Shown here: one piece after another, positions 18,402 to 26,306 of the stretch | Layout: each line of letters begins with the position of its first letter | Numbering within the stretch: the first letter of the stretch is position 1 | Assembly (NCBI GenBank): GCA_035527975.1 | Contig: DATKZM010000115.1 | Coordinates: 12,158-76,157, forward strand | DNA from: DATKZM01 sp035527975 | GTDB taxonomy: Bacteria > Pseudomonadota > Alphaproteobacteria > JAPULJ01 | Direction of reading: 5' to 3' | DNA length: 64,000 nucleotides | Notes under the pieces: generated by a model | Database searches by the model: none | Told to the model about the DNA's origin: nothing | The model's input: the letters and a program-made list of their open reading frames with translations, nothing else | Translations under genes and position numbers: made by a program

Positions 18402-19526
18402 TCAGCTCAACTCCGCGCGCAGCTTCTGGCGGAAGGCGTCGATCGGTACATCCACGCCCTTGTGACGCACGTGCCAGAAGGTCCAGCCATTGCAGGCCGG
18501 CGCGCCCTGAAGGCCGGCGGCAACCTTGTGGATCGAGCCCGTCTGCTCGGCGGCGACCAGCGAGCCGTCCGCGCGCACGCGCGCGGAATACTTCTTGCGC
18601 GCATCGAACAGCACCGTGCCGGGTTCAATCAGACCGCGTTCGATCAGCCAGCCAAAGGGAATGCGCTTGGCCTCGCGCTTGGACGGGGTTTCAAACAATT
18701 CGGCATCCTCAAGTTCTGTGACGTCGGCGATGCGGACGGTGGCGCCCACGGCGTAATGCGCTTCGCGCTCGATGCCGATCCAGCGGCGGCCAAGGCGTTT
18801 GGCGACCGCGCCCGTCGTGCCCGCGCCCATGAAGGGATCGAGTACGATTTCGCCCGGCCGCGTTGCCGCCAGGATCACCCGATGCAGCAGCGCTTCGGGC
18901 TTCTGGGTCGGGTGGAGCTTGCGGCCCTCTTCGTCCTTCAACCGCTCGGGGCCCGTGCAGAGCGGGATCAGCCAGTCCGAACGCATCTGCAGGTCTTCGT
19001 TCAGCGCCTTCATGGCGTCGTGATTGAAGGTGTGGCGGGCATCCTTGCCGCGCGCCGCCCAGATCAGCGTCTCATGCGCGTTGGTGAAGCGCCGGCCGCG
19101 AAAGTTCGGCATCGGGTTGGTCTTGCGCCAGACCACATCGTTGAGGATCCAGTATTCGAGATCCTGCAGCGCCGCGCCCACGCGGAAGATGTTGTGGTAG
19201 CTGCCGATGACCCAGATCGAGCCGTTGGGCTTGAGGATGCGCCGGGCCGCCGCCAGCCATTCGCGGGTGAAGCGGTCGTAATCGGCGAAGCTGGAAAAGC
19301 GGTCCCAGGCTTCCTCCACGCCGTTGACGCGGGAGTTGTTGGGCCGGTGAAGCTCGCCCGCGAGCTGCAAATTATAGGGCGGATCGGCGAAGACCATGTC
19401 GACCGAGGCTTCGGGAAAGCCGTTCATGGTCGCGATGCAGTCGCCGACGACGATCTCGCCGATTGGCAAGGTGGTCGGCAGGTTTTTGGCCGGGCCGCCG
19501 GCCCCGTTCGATGGTTCGTCTGTCAT
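18402..19526 (-). CDS. ccrM: CcrM-type adenine-N6 DNA methyltransferase (GANTC)
   Basis: Orphan cell-cycle methyltransferase of alphaproteobacteria, modifying adenine in GANTC. 374 aa (Caulobacter CcrM is 358). Catalytic motif DPPY at 48-51; SAM-binding motif LDPFMGAGTTG in the C-terminal half, the beta-class order; conserved HPTQKPEALL. The C-terminal 100 residues are the CcrM-specific extension (IERGLIEPG, ARVRADGSL, GSIHKVAAG, CNGWTFWH). No restriction enzyme lies nearby. Upstream DNA has three GANTC sites, suggesting methylation-sensitive autoregulation. Confidence 0.95.
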   Translation of the reverse strand: MTDEPSNGAGGPAKNLPTTLPIGEIVVGDCIATMNGFPEASVDMVFADPPYNLQLAGELHRPNNSRVNGVEEAWDRFSSFADYDRFTREWLAAARRILKPNGSIWVIGSYHNIFRVGAALQDLEYWILNDVVWRKTNPMPNFRGRRFTNAHETLIWAARGKDARHTFNHDAMKALNEDLQMRSDWLIPLCTGPERLKDEEGRKLHPTQKPEALLHRVILAATRPGEIVLDPFMGAGTTGAVAKRLGRRWIGIEREAHYAVGATVRIADVTELEDAELFETPSKREAKRIPFGWLIERGLIEPGTVLFDARKKYSARVRADGSLVAAEQTGSIHKVAAGLQGAPACNGWTFWHVRHKGVDVPIDAFRQKLRAELS

Positions 19527-19539
19527 GGGCGGCGATCCT

Positions 19540-19610
19540 GAGTCAAACGAGATTCGCCGTCAATAGATTTTTGTTTCAAAGTGTTAACGGAAAATTTTCC
19601 ATTACGAGTC
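19540..19610. promoter_or_regulatory. cluster of three GANTC sites upstream of ccrM
   Basis: GAGTC at 19540-19544, GATTC at 19551-19555 and GAGTC at 19606-19610 all lie within 85 bases upstream of the ccrM start. In Caulobacter, methylation of GANTC sites in the ccrM promoter region modulates its transcription; the same logic is inferred here. Confidence 0.6.
19585..19604. promoter_or_regulatory. AT-rich palindrome in the ccrM promoter region
   Basis: GGAAAATTTTCC (19589-19600) is a perfect palindrome, extended with one mismatch pair on the flanks to 20 bases (TAAC...ATTA). It sits between the GANTC sites in an AT-rich stretch that is probably the ccrM promoter. A bound regulator is possible; no CtrA full site was recognised. 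Confidence 0.4.
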
Positions 19611-19650
19611 TAGCCGGTACGCGCAAGCGGTTGCGGGACGCTGCATCCGT

Positions 19651-19745
19651 CCTTCGAGGCTCGCCCCGCTCGCACCTCAGGATGAGCATTTGGTTTGGGC
19701 AGGATCAGGCGCTCATCCTGAGGTGCCGCAATGCGGCCTCGAAGG
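19651..19745. repeat. dispersed inverted repeat, family B
   Basis: Outer arms CCTTCGAGGC and GCCTCGAAGG, inner arms CACCTCAGGATGAGC and GCTCATCCTGAGGTG, with a short centre. A second copy lies at 23767-23876. It fills most of the gap between ccrM and rnhB and looks like an alphaproteobacterial interspersed repeat. Confidence 0.75.
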
Positions 19746-19766
19746 ATCGATGCCAGTCAGATCCCC

Positions 19767-20369
19767 TCAGCCGAACAGTTCGGCGACCGGGGCGAAGCTG
19801 CGGCGGTGATGCGCGGTGGGGCCCAAACGAATGAGTGCCTTGCGGTGCGCGGCGGTGCCGTAGCCGGCATTGCGCTCCCAGCCGAAGCCGGGATGGCGCG
19901 CGGCGAGGCTTGCCATGATCCGGTCGCGCGTCACCTTGGCGGCGATCGAGGCGGCGGCGATCGAAAGGCAGCGGGCGTCGCCACCGATCACGGCGCGGGC
20001 GGGGCAGGGCAGCTCGGGCGTGCGATTGCCGTCGATCAGGACAAGGTCGGGAAGAATGCCGAGCGCCAGCACCGCGCGGCGCATCGCCAGCATGGTTGCG
20101 CCCAGAATATTCAGGCGGTCGATCTCGGCCACGCTCGCCGCCCCCACGGCAAGCCGGGCGCAGCCGGCAAGCTCGGCGAAAATGGCCACCCGCTTGGCGG
20201 CGCTTAGTTTCTTTGAATCGTCGATGCGGTCGCGCAGCGCCGCGTCGAGCCGCGCTTCGTCGATCACCGCGGCGGCGGCGACGACCGGCCCCGCAAGCGG
20301 GCCGCGTCCAGCCTCATCGACCCCCGCGACCATCCCGCCAGCCGCGCTTTCGAGTTCAAAGTCGGGCAT
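19767..20369 (-). CDS. rnhB: ribonuclease HII
   Basis: Degrades RNA in RNA-DNA hybrids and starts removal of misincorporated ribonucleotides. 200 aa from the ATG at 20369; the frame is open further upstream but that part is low-quality sequence overlapping the next gene. Catalytic acidic pair D18-E19 in GVDEAGRGPLAGPV, D in LVLIDGNRTP, and the conserved SIAAASIAAKVTRDR and HPGFGWERNAGYGTAAH segments are present. Located behind the SnoaL-like gene on the minus strand, upstream of ccrM. Confidence 0.95.
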   Translation of the reverse strand: MPDFELESAAGGMVAGVDEAGRGPLAGPVVAAAAVIDEARLDAALRDRIDDSKKLSAAKRVAIFAELAGCARLAVGAASVAEIDRLNILGATMLAMRRAVLALGILPDLVLIDGNRTPELPCPARAVIGGDARCLSIAAASIAAKVTRDRIMASLAARHPGFGWERNAGYGTAAHRKALIRLGPTAHHRRSFAPVAELFG

Positions 20370-20392
20370 GGACAGTCTCGTGCAATGGGGGC

Positions 20393-20839
20393 TCAGACGG
20401 GCGGCGCATGGCCTTCGATCCAGGTCTCGTGGAGATGGAGCCAGCGCACGCCGTGTCGTGTTTCGGGGGCGCGGCGGAAGAGCACGCTGCTTTGGCGCGC
20501 CGTGGTTCCCTCGGGCAGGTCCTGCCACTCCTCGTAGGCGACCAACGCATGGCCGCTCCAAATATGCAGCGGCGTCACCTTCTCGACCCGGATGGCGAAG
20601 GGCGGCACGGTCCCGGCGCGGAGGCCGTGCGCGCCTTCAAGATTAAGCAACAGATCACCGAGCCGCGTCGTCGCGCCGTTCGGGCTGATCATGACGAAGC
20701 CGGGCTCGAACACCGGTGCGAAGCCGGCATAGCTTTCGGCATTACGCGGCAGCTCTCCGCTCAGCCAGCCGTCCAGAAATACGTGCAGATCGTGGATCTC
20801 CGCCGCCGCGTCCCCGGCGATGTCACCGCTGGCTGCCAT
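20393..20839 (-). CDS. SnoaL/DUF4440-like protein
   Basis: 148 aa from the ATG at 20839. The N-terminal part (EIHDLHVFLDGWLSGEL, then FVMISPNG, then RLGDLLLNLEGAHG) resembles small NTF2-fold SnoaL/DUF4440 proteins. This fold serves varied ligand-binding or isomerase roles, so no reaction can be assigned. It begins 8 bases after the SDR stop and is probably co-transcribed with it; rnhB follows after 23 bases. Confidence 0.65.
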   Translation of the reverse strand: MAASGDIAGDAAAEIHDLHVFLDGWLSGELPRNAESYAGFAPVFEPGFVMISPNGATTRLGDLLLNLEGAHGLRAGTVPPFAIRVEKVTPLHIWSGHALVAYEEWQDLPEGTTARQSSVLFRRAPETRHGVRWLHLHETWIEGHAPPV

Positions 20840-20847
20840 CGTGCCGG

Positions 20848-21717
20848 CTAGCCCTCCGGGATCTTGAAGGCGTCGGGCTTGCCGGCCGGCCACATCGCGC
20901 CCCAGAGCTGCTGGCCGCCATCGACAGTCAACACCTCGCCGGTGATGAATTTGCCGGACGGCGCGGCCAGGTAGACGCAAGCCTCGGCGATGTCGTTCAC
21001 ATCACCCACGGTGAAGCGCGGATTGGCGTGGGGGAAGGTGGCGCTGCCCTCCGGTGGGTAGTAGGCGAAGGCGGTGGTTTCGATCGCGCCGGGGGCGACG
21101 CAGTTGACGCGGATATCGAGCGGCGCCCATTCCACGGCGACCGACTTGGAGAGATAAGCGACCCCGGCGCGCGCGGCGCAGGTATGCGCGATCTGCGGCA
21201 TGCCGCGCCAGAAATCGGCAATCACGTTGACGATCACGCCCGGCCGCTTCTCGTCGCGCCAGCGCTTGGCGGCGGTTTGCATCATGTACCAGGTGCCGTT
21301 CAGGTTGGTGTCGATGACGGCGTTCCAGCCCTTGACCGTGAAGTCGAGCGCGTTTTGGGGGAACTGGCCGCCGGCATTGTTGACCAGGATATCGAGCGGC
21401 CCCAGCGCGTCCTCGGTGCGGGCCAGGAAATCCTCCACGGCATCTGGATCGCGGATCGACATCGCGGCGGTAAAACATTGCGTGGAATAGCGTTGCAGCG
21501 AGGCGGCCAGCTCGTCGAGCAGTTCATGCCGCCGGCCGCAGATCGCCAGCTTGGCGCCGAGCCGGGCAAAAAGGAAAGCGATGCCGCGGCCGATCCCGGT
21601 TCCGGCGCCGGAGACCACGACGACTTTGTCCCGAAAGAGATCGGGCGCGTAGACCGTCGCCAGCGCCGCGAGCTCGTCGTCGGTGAAGCCATATTCGGGA
21701 GAAGTGTCGTCCGTCAT
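20848..21717 (-). CDS. SDR-family oxidoreductase of the enoyl-CoA reductase type, without the usual active-site Tyr
   Basis: 289 aa from the ATG at 21717. NAD(P)-binding glycine motif SGAGTGIG (36-43), ILVNNAGGQ and the late motif RVNCVAPGAIETT show a classical SDR fold. At the catalytic site, where YxxxK is usual, the sequence reads AHTCAARAGVAYLSKSVAVEW, which resembles peroxisomal trans-2-enoyl-CoA reductase and dienoyl-CoA reductase relatives. A CoA-ester substrate is therefore plausible. Probably co-transcribed with the SnoaL-like gene. Confidence 0.85.
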   Translation of the reverse strand: MTDDTSPEYGFTDDELAALATVYAPDLFRDKVVVVSGAGTGIGRGIAFLFARLGAKLAICGRRHELLDELAASLQRYSTQCFTAAMSIRDPDAVEDFLARTEDALGPLDILVNNAGGQFPQNALDFTVKGWNAVIDTNLNGTWYMMQTAAKRWRDEKRPGVIVNVIADFWRGMPQIAHTCAARAGVAYLSKSVAVEWAPLDIRVNCVAPGAIETTAFAYYPPEGSATFPHANPRFTVGDVNDIAEACVYLAAPSGKFITGEVLTVDGGQQLWGAMWPAGKPDAFKIPEG

Positions 21718-21802
21718 CCGTGCCATCCTTGGAGGTGGCGCGATCACAGCACGTTTTTACCCGGCGGAAAAGCCGGGCCGGTGCCGCGGCCGCCGAATAG
21801 GC

Positions 21803-23308
21803 TCAGCCCTGTTTGCTGGACGTCTTGGCCGAGGCGGCGGCCTTGCGCTTGCCGCGGGCGGCGCGCTGGGCGCCGGCGGCAGTCTCGCCCGCCTGCTGTG
21901 CTGGGGGCGGCAATTCCGGCTCGGGGGCCGGTTCTGGGGCCGGGTCATTGGCGGGTTTGGCCGGCGGCGGCAATGCTGGCAGCGAGCCGGAAATTCGTGA
22001 CCCAAAGCGCGCGGAGGCCGCGCCGGCGTGCCGCAGCCACGGCAAAGCGCCCCGGATGACGGCGTGGCCGCTGTCCCGCGCGGTGTGCTGAGCGCGCTTG
22101 AGCTGGGCGCCGATCAGAAGGTCGAAGGTCTCATCGAAGGAGGTCACCGAGAGCAGGATGATCCGCATCAGCCGCCGCGCCGCCGCCATCCACAAGGGCG
22201 AGATCAGCAGCGAGAAGGCGGTCACCGAGACGATCAGGCGCATCTCCGGCTGGGCAATCAGACCGCCGGCGACCGCGGTCTGGCCAAGCACGAATGAGAA
22301 CTCGCCGATCTGCGCCAACACCACGCCGGCGACGAAGGCATGCGGCCATGGCTCGCGCAGAAGATGCAGCAGGCCGATGTTGAGCGCGGTCTTCAGTACC
22401 GTCACCAGCGCCAGCAAGAGCAGCACCTCGCCGATATTGTCCCAGATGAAACGCAGGTCAATCAGCAGGCCGATGGAGAGGAAGAAGACCATCATCAGCA
22501 CGCTCTGGATCGGCCGCGTGGCGCGGATCATCATCGCCCGCGCGTTGGAGTTGCCGACGACGAGCCCCGCCAGGAAGGCCCCGAAGGGCGCTGAAAGGCC
22601 GAGCAGGCCGGTCACCGCCGCCGCGGCGAAACACAAGGTCAGCCCCGAAAGCGGGCGCAGATCGAACTGGCCGGCGACGATGCGCCCGAACGGCAGGACG
22701 AGGCGCCGCTTGCGGCTGAGCCAGATCGCCAGCAGCACCAGGAAGGTGACAGAGGCGATGATTTTCAGGACGTGAAGAACCGAGATGGTCGGCTCGGCCA
22801 TGGCATTGAGCGTCAGGATCATCGGCACCACGGCCAGATCCTGGGCGATCAGGATGCCGACGACGAGCTGGCCCACCGGCGCGCGCAGCACGTTGATCTG
22901 CTCCAGCATCTTGATGACGACCGCAGTGCTGGAAAGCGCCACCACGAAGCCGAGCAGCACGGCGAGCGAGGTCGACCAGTCGAGCAGGGTGGAGACCGCC
23001 ATCATGACGCCGACGCTGACCGCGATCTGCAGCAACGTGGTGGCCAGCGCCACGCGCCAGACCTGCATGAAGCCGCGCAGGCTCATCTCCATCGCCACCA
23101 GGAAGAGCAGCATGATCACGCCGAGCTCGGCGAGGATGGCGACGTTCGCGCGGTTCTCGACAAGGCCGAGCGCCGAGGGGCCGAGGATCACACCTGCGAG
23201 GATGTAGCCGACAATCGCCGGCTGGCGGAGGCGCGCCATGGCCAGTCCGCAGACAAGCGCGGCGAGCGCGACGACCGCCAGGCCGGTGAGATTGGCTTGC
23301 CCTTCCAT
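21803..23308 (-). CDS. CPA2-family cation:proton antiporter (Kef/YbaL type)
   Basis: Inner-membrane monovalent cation/H+ exchanger, 501 aa. About 12 membrane segments span residues 5-390, with conserved VGYILAGVILGPSALG, ALSSTAVVIKML, GILIAQDLAVVPMI and SAPFGAFLAGLVVGNS. The C-terminal 100 residues lack a recognisable TrkA-N domain and are instead an Ala/Pro/Lys-rich, probably disordered tail. Regulation by a nucleotide or glutathione domain is thus unlikely. Monocistronic; divergent from gapR. Confidence 0.88.
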   Translation of the reverse strand: MEGQANLTGLAVVALAALVCGLAMARLRQPAIVGYILAGVILGPSALGLVENRANVAILAELGVIMLLFLVAMEMSLRGFMQVWRVALATTLLQIAVSVGVMMAVSTLLDWSTSLAVLLGFVVALSSTAVVIKMLEQINVLRAPVGQLVVGILIAQDLAVVPMILTLNAMAEPTISVLHVLKIIASVTFLVLLAIWLSRKRRLVLPFGRIVAGQFDLRPLSGLTLCFAAAAVTGLLGLSAPFGAFLAGLVVGNSNARAMMIRATRPIQSVLMMVFFLSIGLLIDLRFIWDNIGEVLLLLALVTVLKTALNIGLLHLLREPWPHAFVAGVVLAQIGEFSFVLGQTAVAGGLIAQPEMRLIVSVTAFSLLISPLWMAAARRLMRIILLSVTSFDETFDLLIGAQLKRAQHTARDSGHAVIRGALPWLRHAGAASARFGSRISGSLPALPPPAKPANDPAPEPAPEPELPPPAQQAGETAAGAQRAARGKRKAAASAKTSSKQG

Positions 23309-23485
23309 AACCGGGCCACGCTAACAAGGAATGGTGAAGAAAAAGTGGGAGCGGGCGGGGCGAATGCAACGATGCTCGATAAAGATTGTTTCGCAACGCC
23401 GGCGGTGTTGCTAAGAACGCATCCCGCCGGGGCGCCCGCTCCGGTTCGCATCCGACACACGCGTAGCAACAAGGAGCCCTGAGCC

Positions 23486-23734
23486 ATGGCCGAGACCGGC
23501 GGCGTCGCCGTTGACCACCTTCGATCCTACATCGAACGGATCGAACGCCTGGAAGAAGAGAAGGCCGGGATTGCCGCCGACATTCGCGAGATCTATTCCG
23601 AGGCCAAGGGCAACGGTTTCGACCAGAAGGCGATCCGCACGGTGGTTCGCCTGCGCAAGGTCGACGAGGAAAAACGCCGCGAGGCCGACCTCATTCTTGC
23701 GACTTACATGAAGGCGCTGGGCATGGAGGAGTAG
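23486..23734 (+). CDS. gapR: GapR family DUF2312 nucleoid-associated protein
   Basis: 82 aa (Caulobacter GapR is 89). Helical, highly charged sequence with the DUF2312 core LRSYIERIERLEEEKAGIAADI, then IYSEAKGNGFDQKAIRTVVRLRK. In Caulobacter, GapR binds overtwisted AT-rich DNA ahead of replication and transcription and supports chromosome replication. Monocistronic, with a family B repeat following the stop. Confidence 0.92.
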   Translation: MAETGGVAVDHLRSYIERIERLEEEKAGIAADIREIYSEAKGNGFDQKAIRTVVRLRKVDEEKRREADLILATYMKALGMEE

Positions 23735-23766
23735 GGGCGGTGGCCAGGGCGGATGCCGCTGGCCAT

Positions 23767-23876
23767 CCTTCGAGGCTCGCTAGCGCTCGCACCTCAGGAT
23801 GAGCATACGAACATATTGCAACCCACAAATGCTCGTCCTGAGGTGTGGAGCCGCGTCAGCGGCGCAGCCTCGAAGG
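23767..23876. repeat. dispersed inverted repeat, family B
   Basis: Second copy of the element at 19651-19745: arms CCTTCGAGGC and GCCTCGAAGG, inner CACCTCAGGATGAGC and a slightly altered partner GCTCGTCCTGAGGTG. The centre differs from the first copy. It fills the gap between convergent gapR and the radical SAM gene. Confidence 0.75.
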
Positions 23877-23908
23877 GCGGCCGTAGCTACCAGTTGCCGC
23901 CGATATCC

Positions 23909-25033
23909 TCACAACAGGCTCATCTGCCGCTCATCCTTGGGCGGCGGCGTGAAGCTTTCGGTATCGAGATCGCAGCTCCGCTCGTTGAGGCCGAGGCGGC
24001 GGATCGCCGCATCGAAGCGGCCTTTGAGGAGCGCCGCGTAGGGGCCCTCGCCCTTCATGCGCTCGCCGAACCTGGCCTTGTAGAGCTCGCCGCCGCGGGT
24101 CTGGCGGACCAATGAGAGGACGTGCTTGGCCTTGTCGGGCTTGTGCGCCTCGAGCCATTCGCGGAACAGCGTTTTGATCTCCAGCGGCAGGCGCAGCAGG
24201 ATGTAGCCCGCCTCGCTCGCGCCGGCCCGGGCGGCGGCTTCAAGGATGCTTTCCATCTCGTGGTCGTTGAGCGCCGGGATCATCGGCGCGGCCATCACGC
24301 CGGCCGGCACGCCCGCCTTCGCGAGCGCTTCGATCGTCTCCAGCCGGCGCACCGGCGTTGCCGCGCGCGGCTCCATGCGGCGCGACAGGCCCCGGTCGAG
24401 CGTCGTCACCGACAAGCTCACCTTGACGAGGTTGCGCTTGGCCATGGCGGACAGAATGTCGAGGTCGCGCAGCACCAGCGCCGATTTGGTCACCAGCGTC
24501 ACCGGGTGCGAGCATTCGTCCAGCACCTTGAGCAGGCCGCGGGTGATGCGGTAGTCGCGCTCAATCGGCTGATAGGGATCGGTGTTGGTGCCCATGGCGA
24601 TCGGTGCGCAGTGATAGCCGCTGCCCGCGAGCGCAGTGCGCAGCAGTGCCGGCGCGTCCGGCTTGGCGAACAGCTTGGTTTCGAAATCGAGCCCCGGCGA
24701 GAGCCCCATCCAGGCATGGGTCGGCCGCGCATAGCAGTAGACACAGCCGTGCTCGCAGCCCCGATAGGCGTTGATCGAGCGGTCGAAGGGAATGTCGGGC
24801 GAGGTGTTGCGCGCGATCACCGTGCGGCTGGTATCGACGCTCACCGTGGTCTTGAGCGGCGGCGGATCGCCCGCCAGCGGATTGGCCGTGCCCCAGCCGT
24901 CGTCGACCAGATGCCGGGTCTCGCGCTCGTAGCGCCCGGTCGGGTTGCCGACGGCGCCGCGCCCCTTGCGCGGCCGTTCGGGCAGCAGGTCGGTGTCGGC
25001 GGCAGATGGAGCAGTGTGCCTGATTTGTTCCAT
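23909..25033 (-). CDS. PA0069/Rv2578c-family radical SAM protein
   Basis: 374 aa from the ATG at 25033. The iron-sulfur SAM motif is C93-x3-C97-x2-C100 (RGCEHGCVYCYARP). Other family segments are INAYRGCEHGC, GTNTDPYQPIE and TLVTKSALVLRDLD. The group is related to spore-photoproduct-lyase-like proteins and has no settled function. A LexA-like box lies 26 bases upstream of the start, suggesting DNA-damage control. The long N-terminal extension of the open frame (to 25141) would cover that box and is rejected. Confidence 0.88.
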   Translation of the reverse strand: MEQIRHTAPSAADTDLLPERPRKGRGAVGNPTGRYERETRHLVDDGWGTANPLAGDPPPLKTTVSVDTSRTVIARNTSPDIPFDRSINAYRGCEHGCVYCYARPTHAWMGLSPGLDFETKLFAKPDAPALLRTALAGSGYHCAPIAMGTNTDPYQPIERDYRITRGLLKVLDECSHPVTLVTKSALVLRDLDILSAMAKRNLVKVSLSVTTLDRGLSRRMEPRAATPVRRLETIEALAKAGVPAGVMAAPMIPALNDHEMESILEAAARAGASEAGYILLRLPLEIKTLFREWLEAHKPDKAKHVLSLVRQTRGGELYKARFGERMKGEGPYAALLKGRFDAAIRRLGLNERSCDLDTESFTPPPKDERQMSLL

Positions 25034-25058
25034 ACCGGAGACTATACGCCGCGAAAAA

Positions 25059-25073
25059 GAACATGACAAGAAC
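25059..25073 (-). promoter_or_regulatory. putative LexA box of the radical SAM gene
   Basis: On the minus strand it reads GTTCTTGTCATGTTC, the alphaproteobacterial LexA direct-repeat pattern GTTC-N7-GTTC. It is placed 26-40 bases before the ATG of the radical SAM gene, a position suited to repression. Confidence 0.5.
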
Positions 25074-25104
25074 AAAATGCCGTGTGCCGCCGCTACGCGA
25101 GCAC

Positions 25105-26211
25105 TTACGCCAGCATGGCCGCCAGCCGTGCTTCCTGCCATTCCGCACGGATCGCCTCGATCCGTTCGGGGCTCACGTAGTCGGCAATAATATTTTCGAT
25201 ATGCGCGCGGGTGGCATCATCCAGTTGCTCGGCCGACCAGTCGTCGGCGCCCGCCGACAGAACGCGCCAGCGGATGCACCAGGTCAGGGTGCGCAGCCAG
25301 GTAAGGCGCCGCATCGGCATCACCCAGGGCCGCACTTCCTCGGCAAGCGCCGGGCCCGCCGCCTCGAAATAGGCGGCGAGGAAGACCGCGACCTCCTCGG
25401 CATCGAGGGCGCTGGCAATCTCGGGGTCCCACATGGTCGAGGTGTAGAGGCTGGCATGGGCGAGATCGATCGCGGGCGCGCCGTAGAACATCTTTTCCAG
25501 ATCGACCAGCACCGTGCGGCCGCCCCGGGTGATGAGGAAGTTGCCTGGATGGGCATCGGTGGCGACGAGGCGCGGGGTTTGCGGCCGGCTCGCTGCCTCC
25601 TCAGCAAAGTCGCGGGCCCAGGCGATTTCTTCTTCGATCATTGCCCTGGCCGGGGCCGCGATGCCGGCGGCGTTGATGAAGGCGGCCTGCGTTTCAATCG
25701 CCGTGAGGGTGCCGGCGACGGCGTTGATGTGAAAGCGCAGCGGCGCGCATTCGGCAGGCGGCGGTACCGCAAGCTTGTGGACAAGCGCGAGCGAACGGGC
25801 AATCGCGGCCATCTCGCCAGGCAGGCGCGGCTTGCGTCCTTTGATTTCCTCGACCAGCAGCGCCCCCATGGGCACGGTCCGGGTAACCGGCAGTATGCCG
25901 AGCAGCCGCGGCGTGACGCCGCTTGGGGCTACGCGCTTGAAGCAGGCCGCCTGATAGGCAAGGTTCTCGGCCGGCGCGAGCCCCCACTGGCTGAGCCTTG
26001 GCACGCGCAAAAGCACGGGCGCGGGCTTCGTACCGGCGGCTTTCATATCCGGCGCGGCTATCTCAAGCCCGCGCAGACGAATGTGATCGTGCGCGATGCC
26101 GCCGACATCGAGCAGATCGAGATCTTCGCGCGCCAGGCCTTGGCAATCGGGCTGCGCGGACAGCGCTTCGTGGAGCGCATCGAGGCGGAGATTAGGATCG
26201 CGCGGGGGCAT
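25105..26211 (-). CDS. aminoglycoside phosphotransferase (APH)-like kinase
   Basis: 368 aa from the ATG at 26211. APH/choline-kinase fold: the catalytic loop reads ATDAHPGNFLI, keeping the Asp and Asn of the usual HGDxHPGN form but with Ala in place of the first His. The metal-binding loop is LVDLEKMFYGAPAIDLA. The substrate is not predictable and antibiotic resistance should not be assumed. Its start is 96 bases from the divergent glycosyltransferase-like gene. Confidence 0.78.
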   Translation of the reverse strand: MPPRDPNLRLDALHEALSAQPDCQGLAREDLDLLDVGGIAHDHIRLRGLEIAAPDMKAAGTKPAPVLLRVPRLSQWGLAPAENLAYQAACFKRVAPSGVTPRLLGILPVTRTVPMGALLVEEIKGRKPRLPGEMAAIARSLALVHKLAVPPPAECAPLRFHINAVAGTLTAIETQAAFINAAGIAAPARAMIEEEIAWARDFAEEAASRPQTPRLVATDAHPGNFLITRGGRTVLVDLEKMFYGAPAIDLAHASLYTSTMWDPEIASALDAEEVAVFLAAYFEAAGPALAEEVRPWVMPMRRLTWLRTLTWCIRWRVLSAGADDWSAEQLDDATRAHIENIIADYVSPERIEAIRAEWQEARLAAMLA

Positions 26212-26306
26212 ATCGGGCGGTGGTGGCTCGTTTGAACGGGTCAACGCCTCCTGTATGGTTCCGCCGGTCCCGCTTGGCAAGCGCCGCAGCGGGGTTTGTC
26301 GTGCGG

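Noticed and set aside
25105..26211. Aminoglycoside-resistance gene
   Set aside because: Only the general kinase fold matches; the first His of the catalytic loop is missing and the resistance context is absent.
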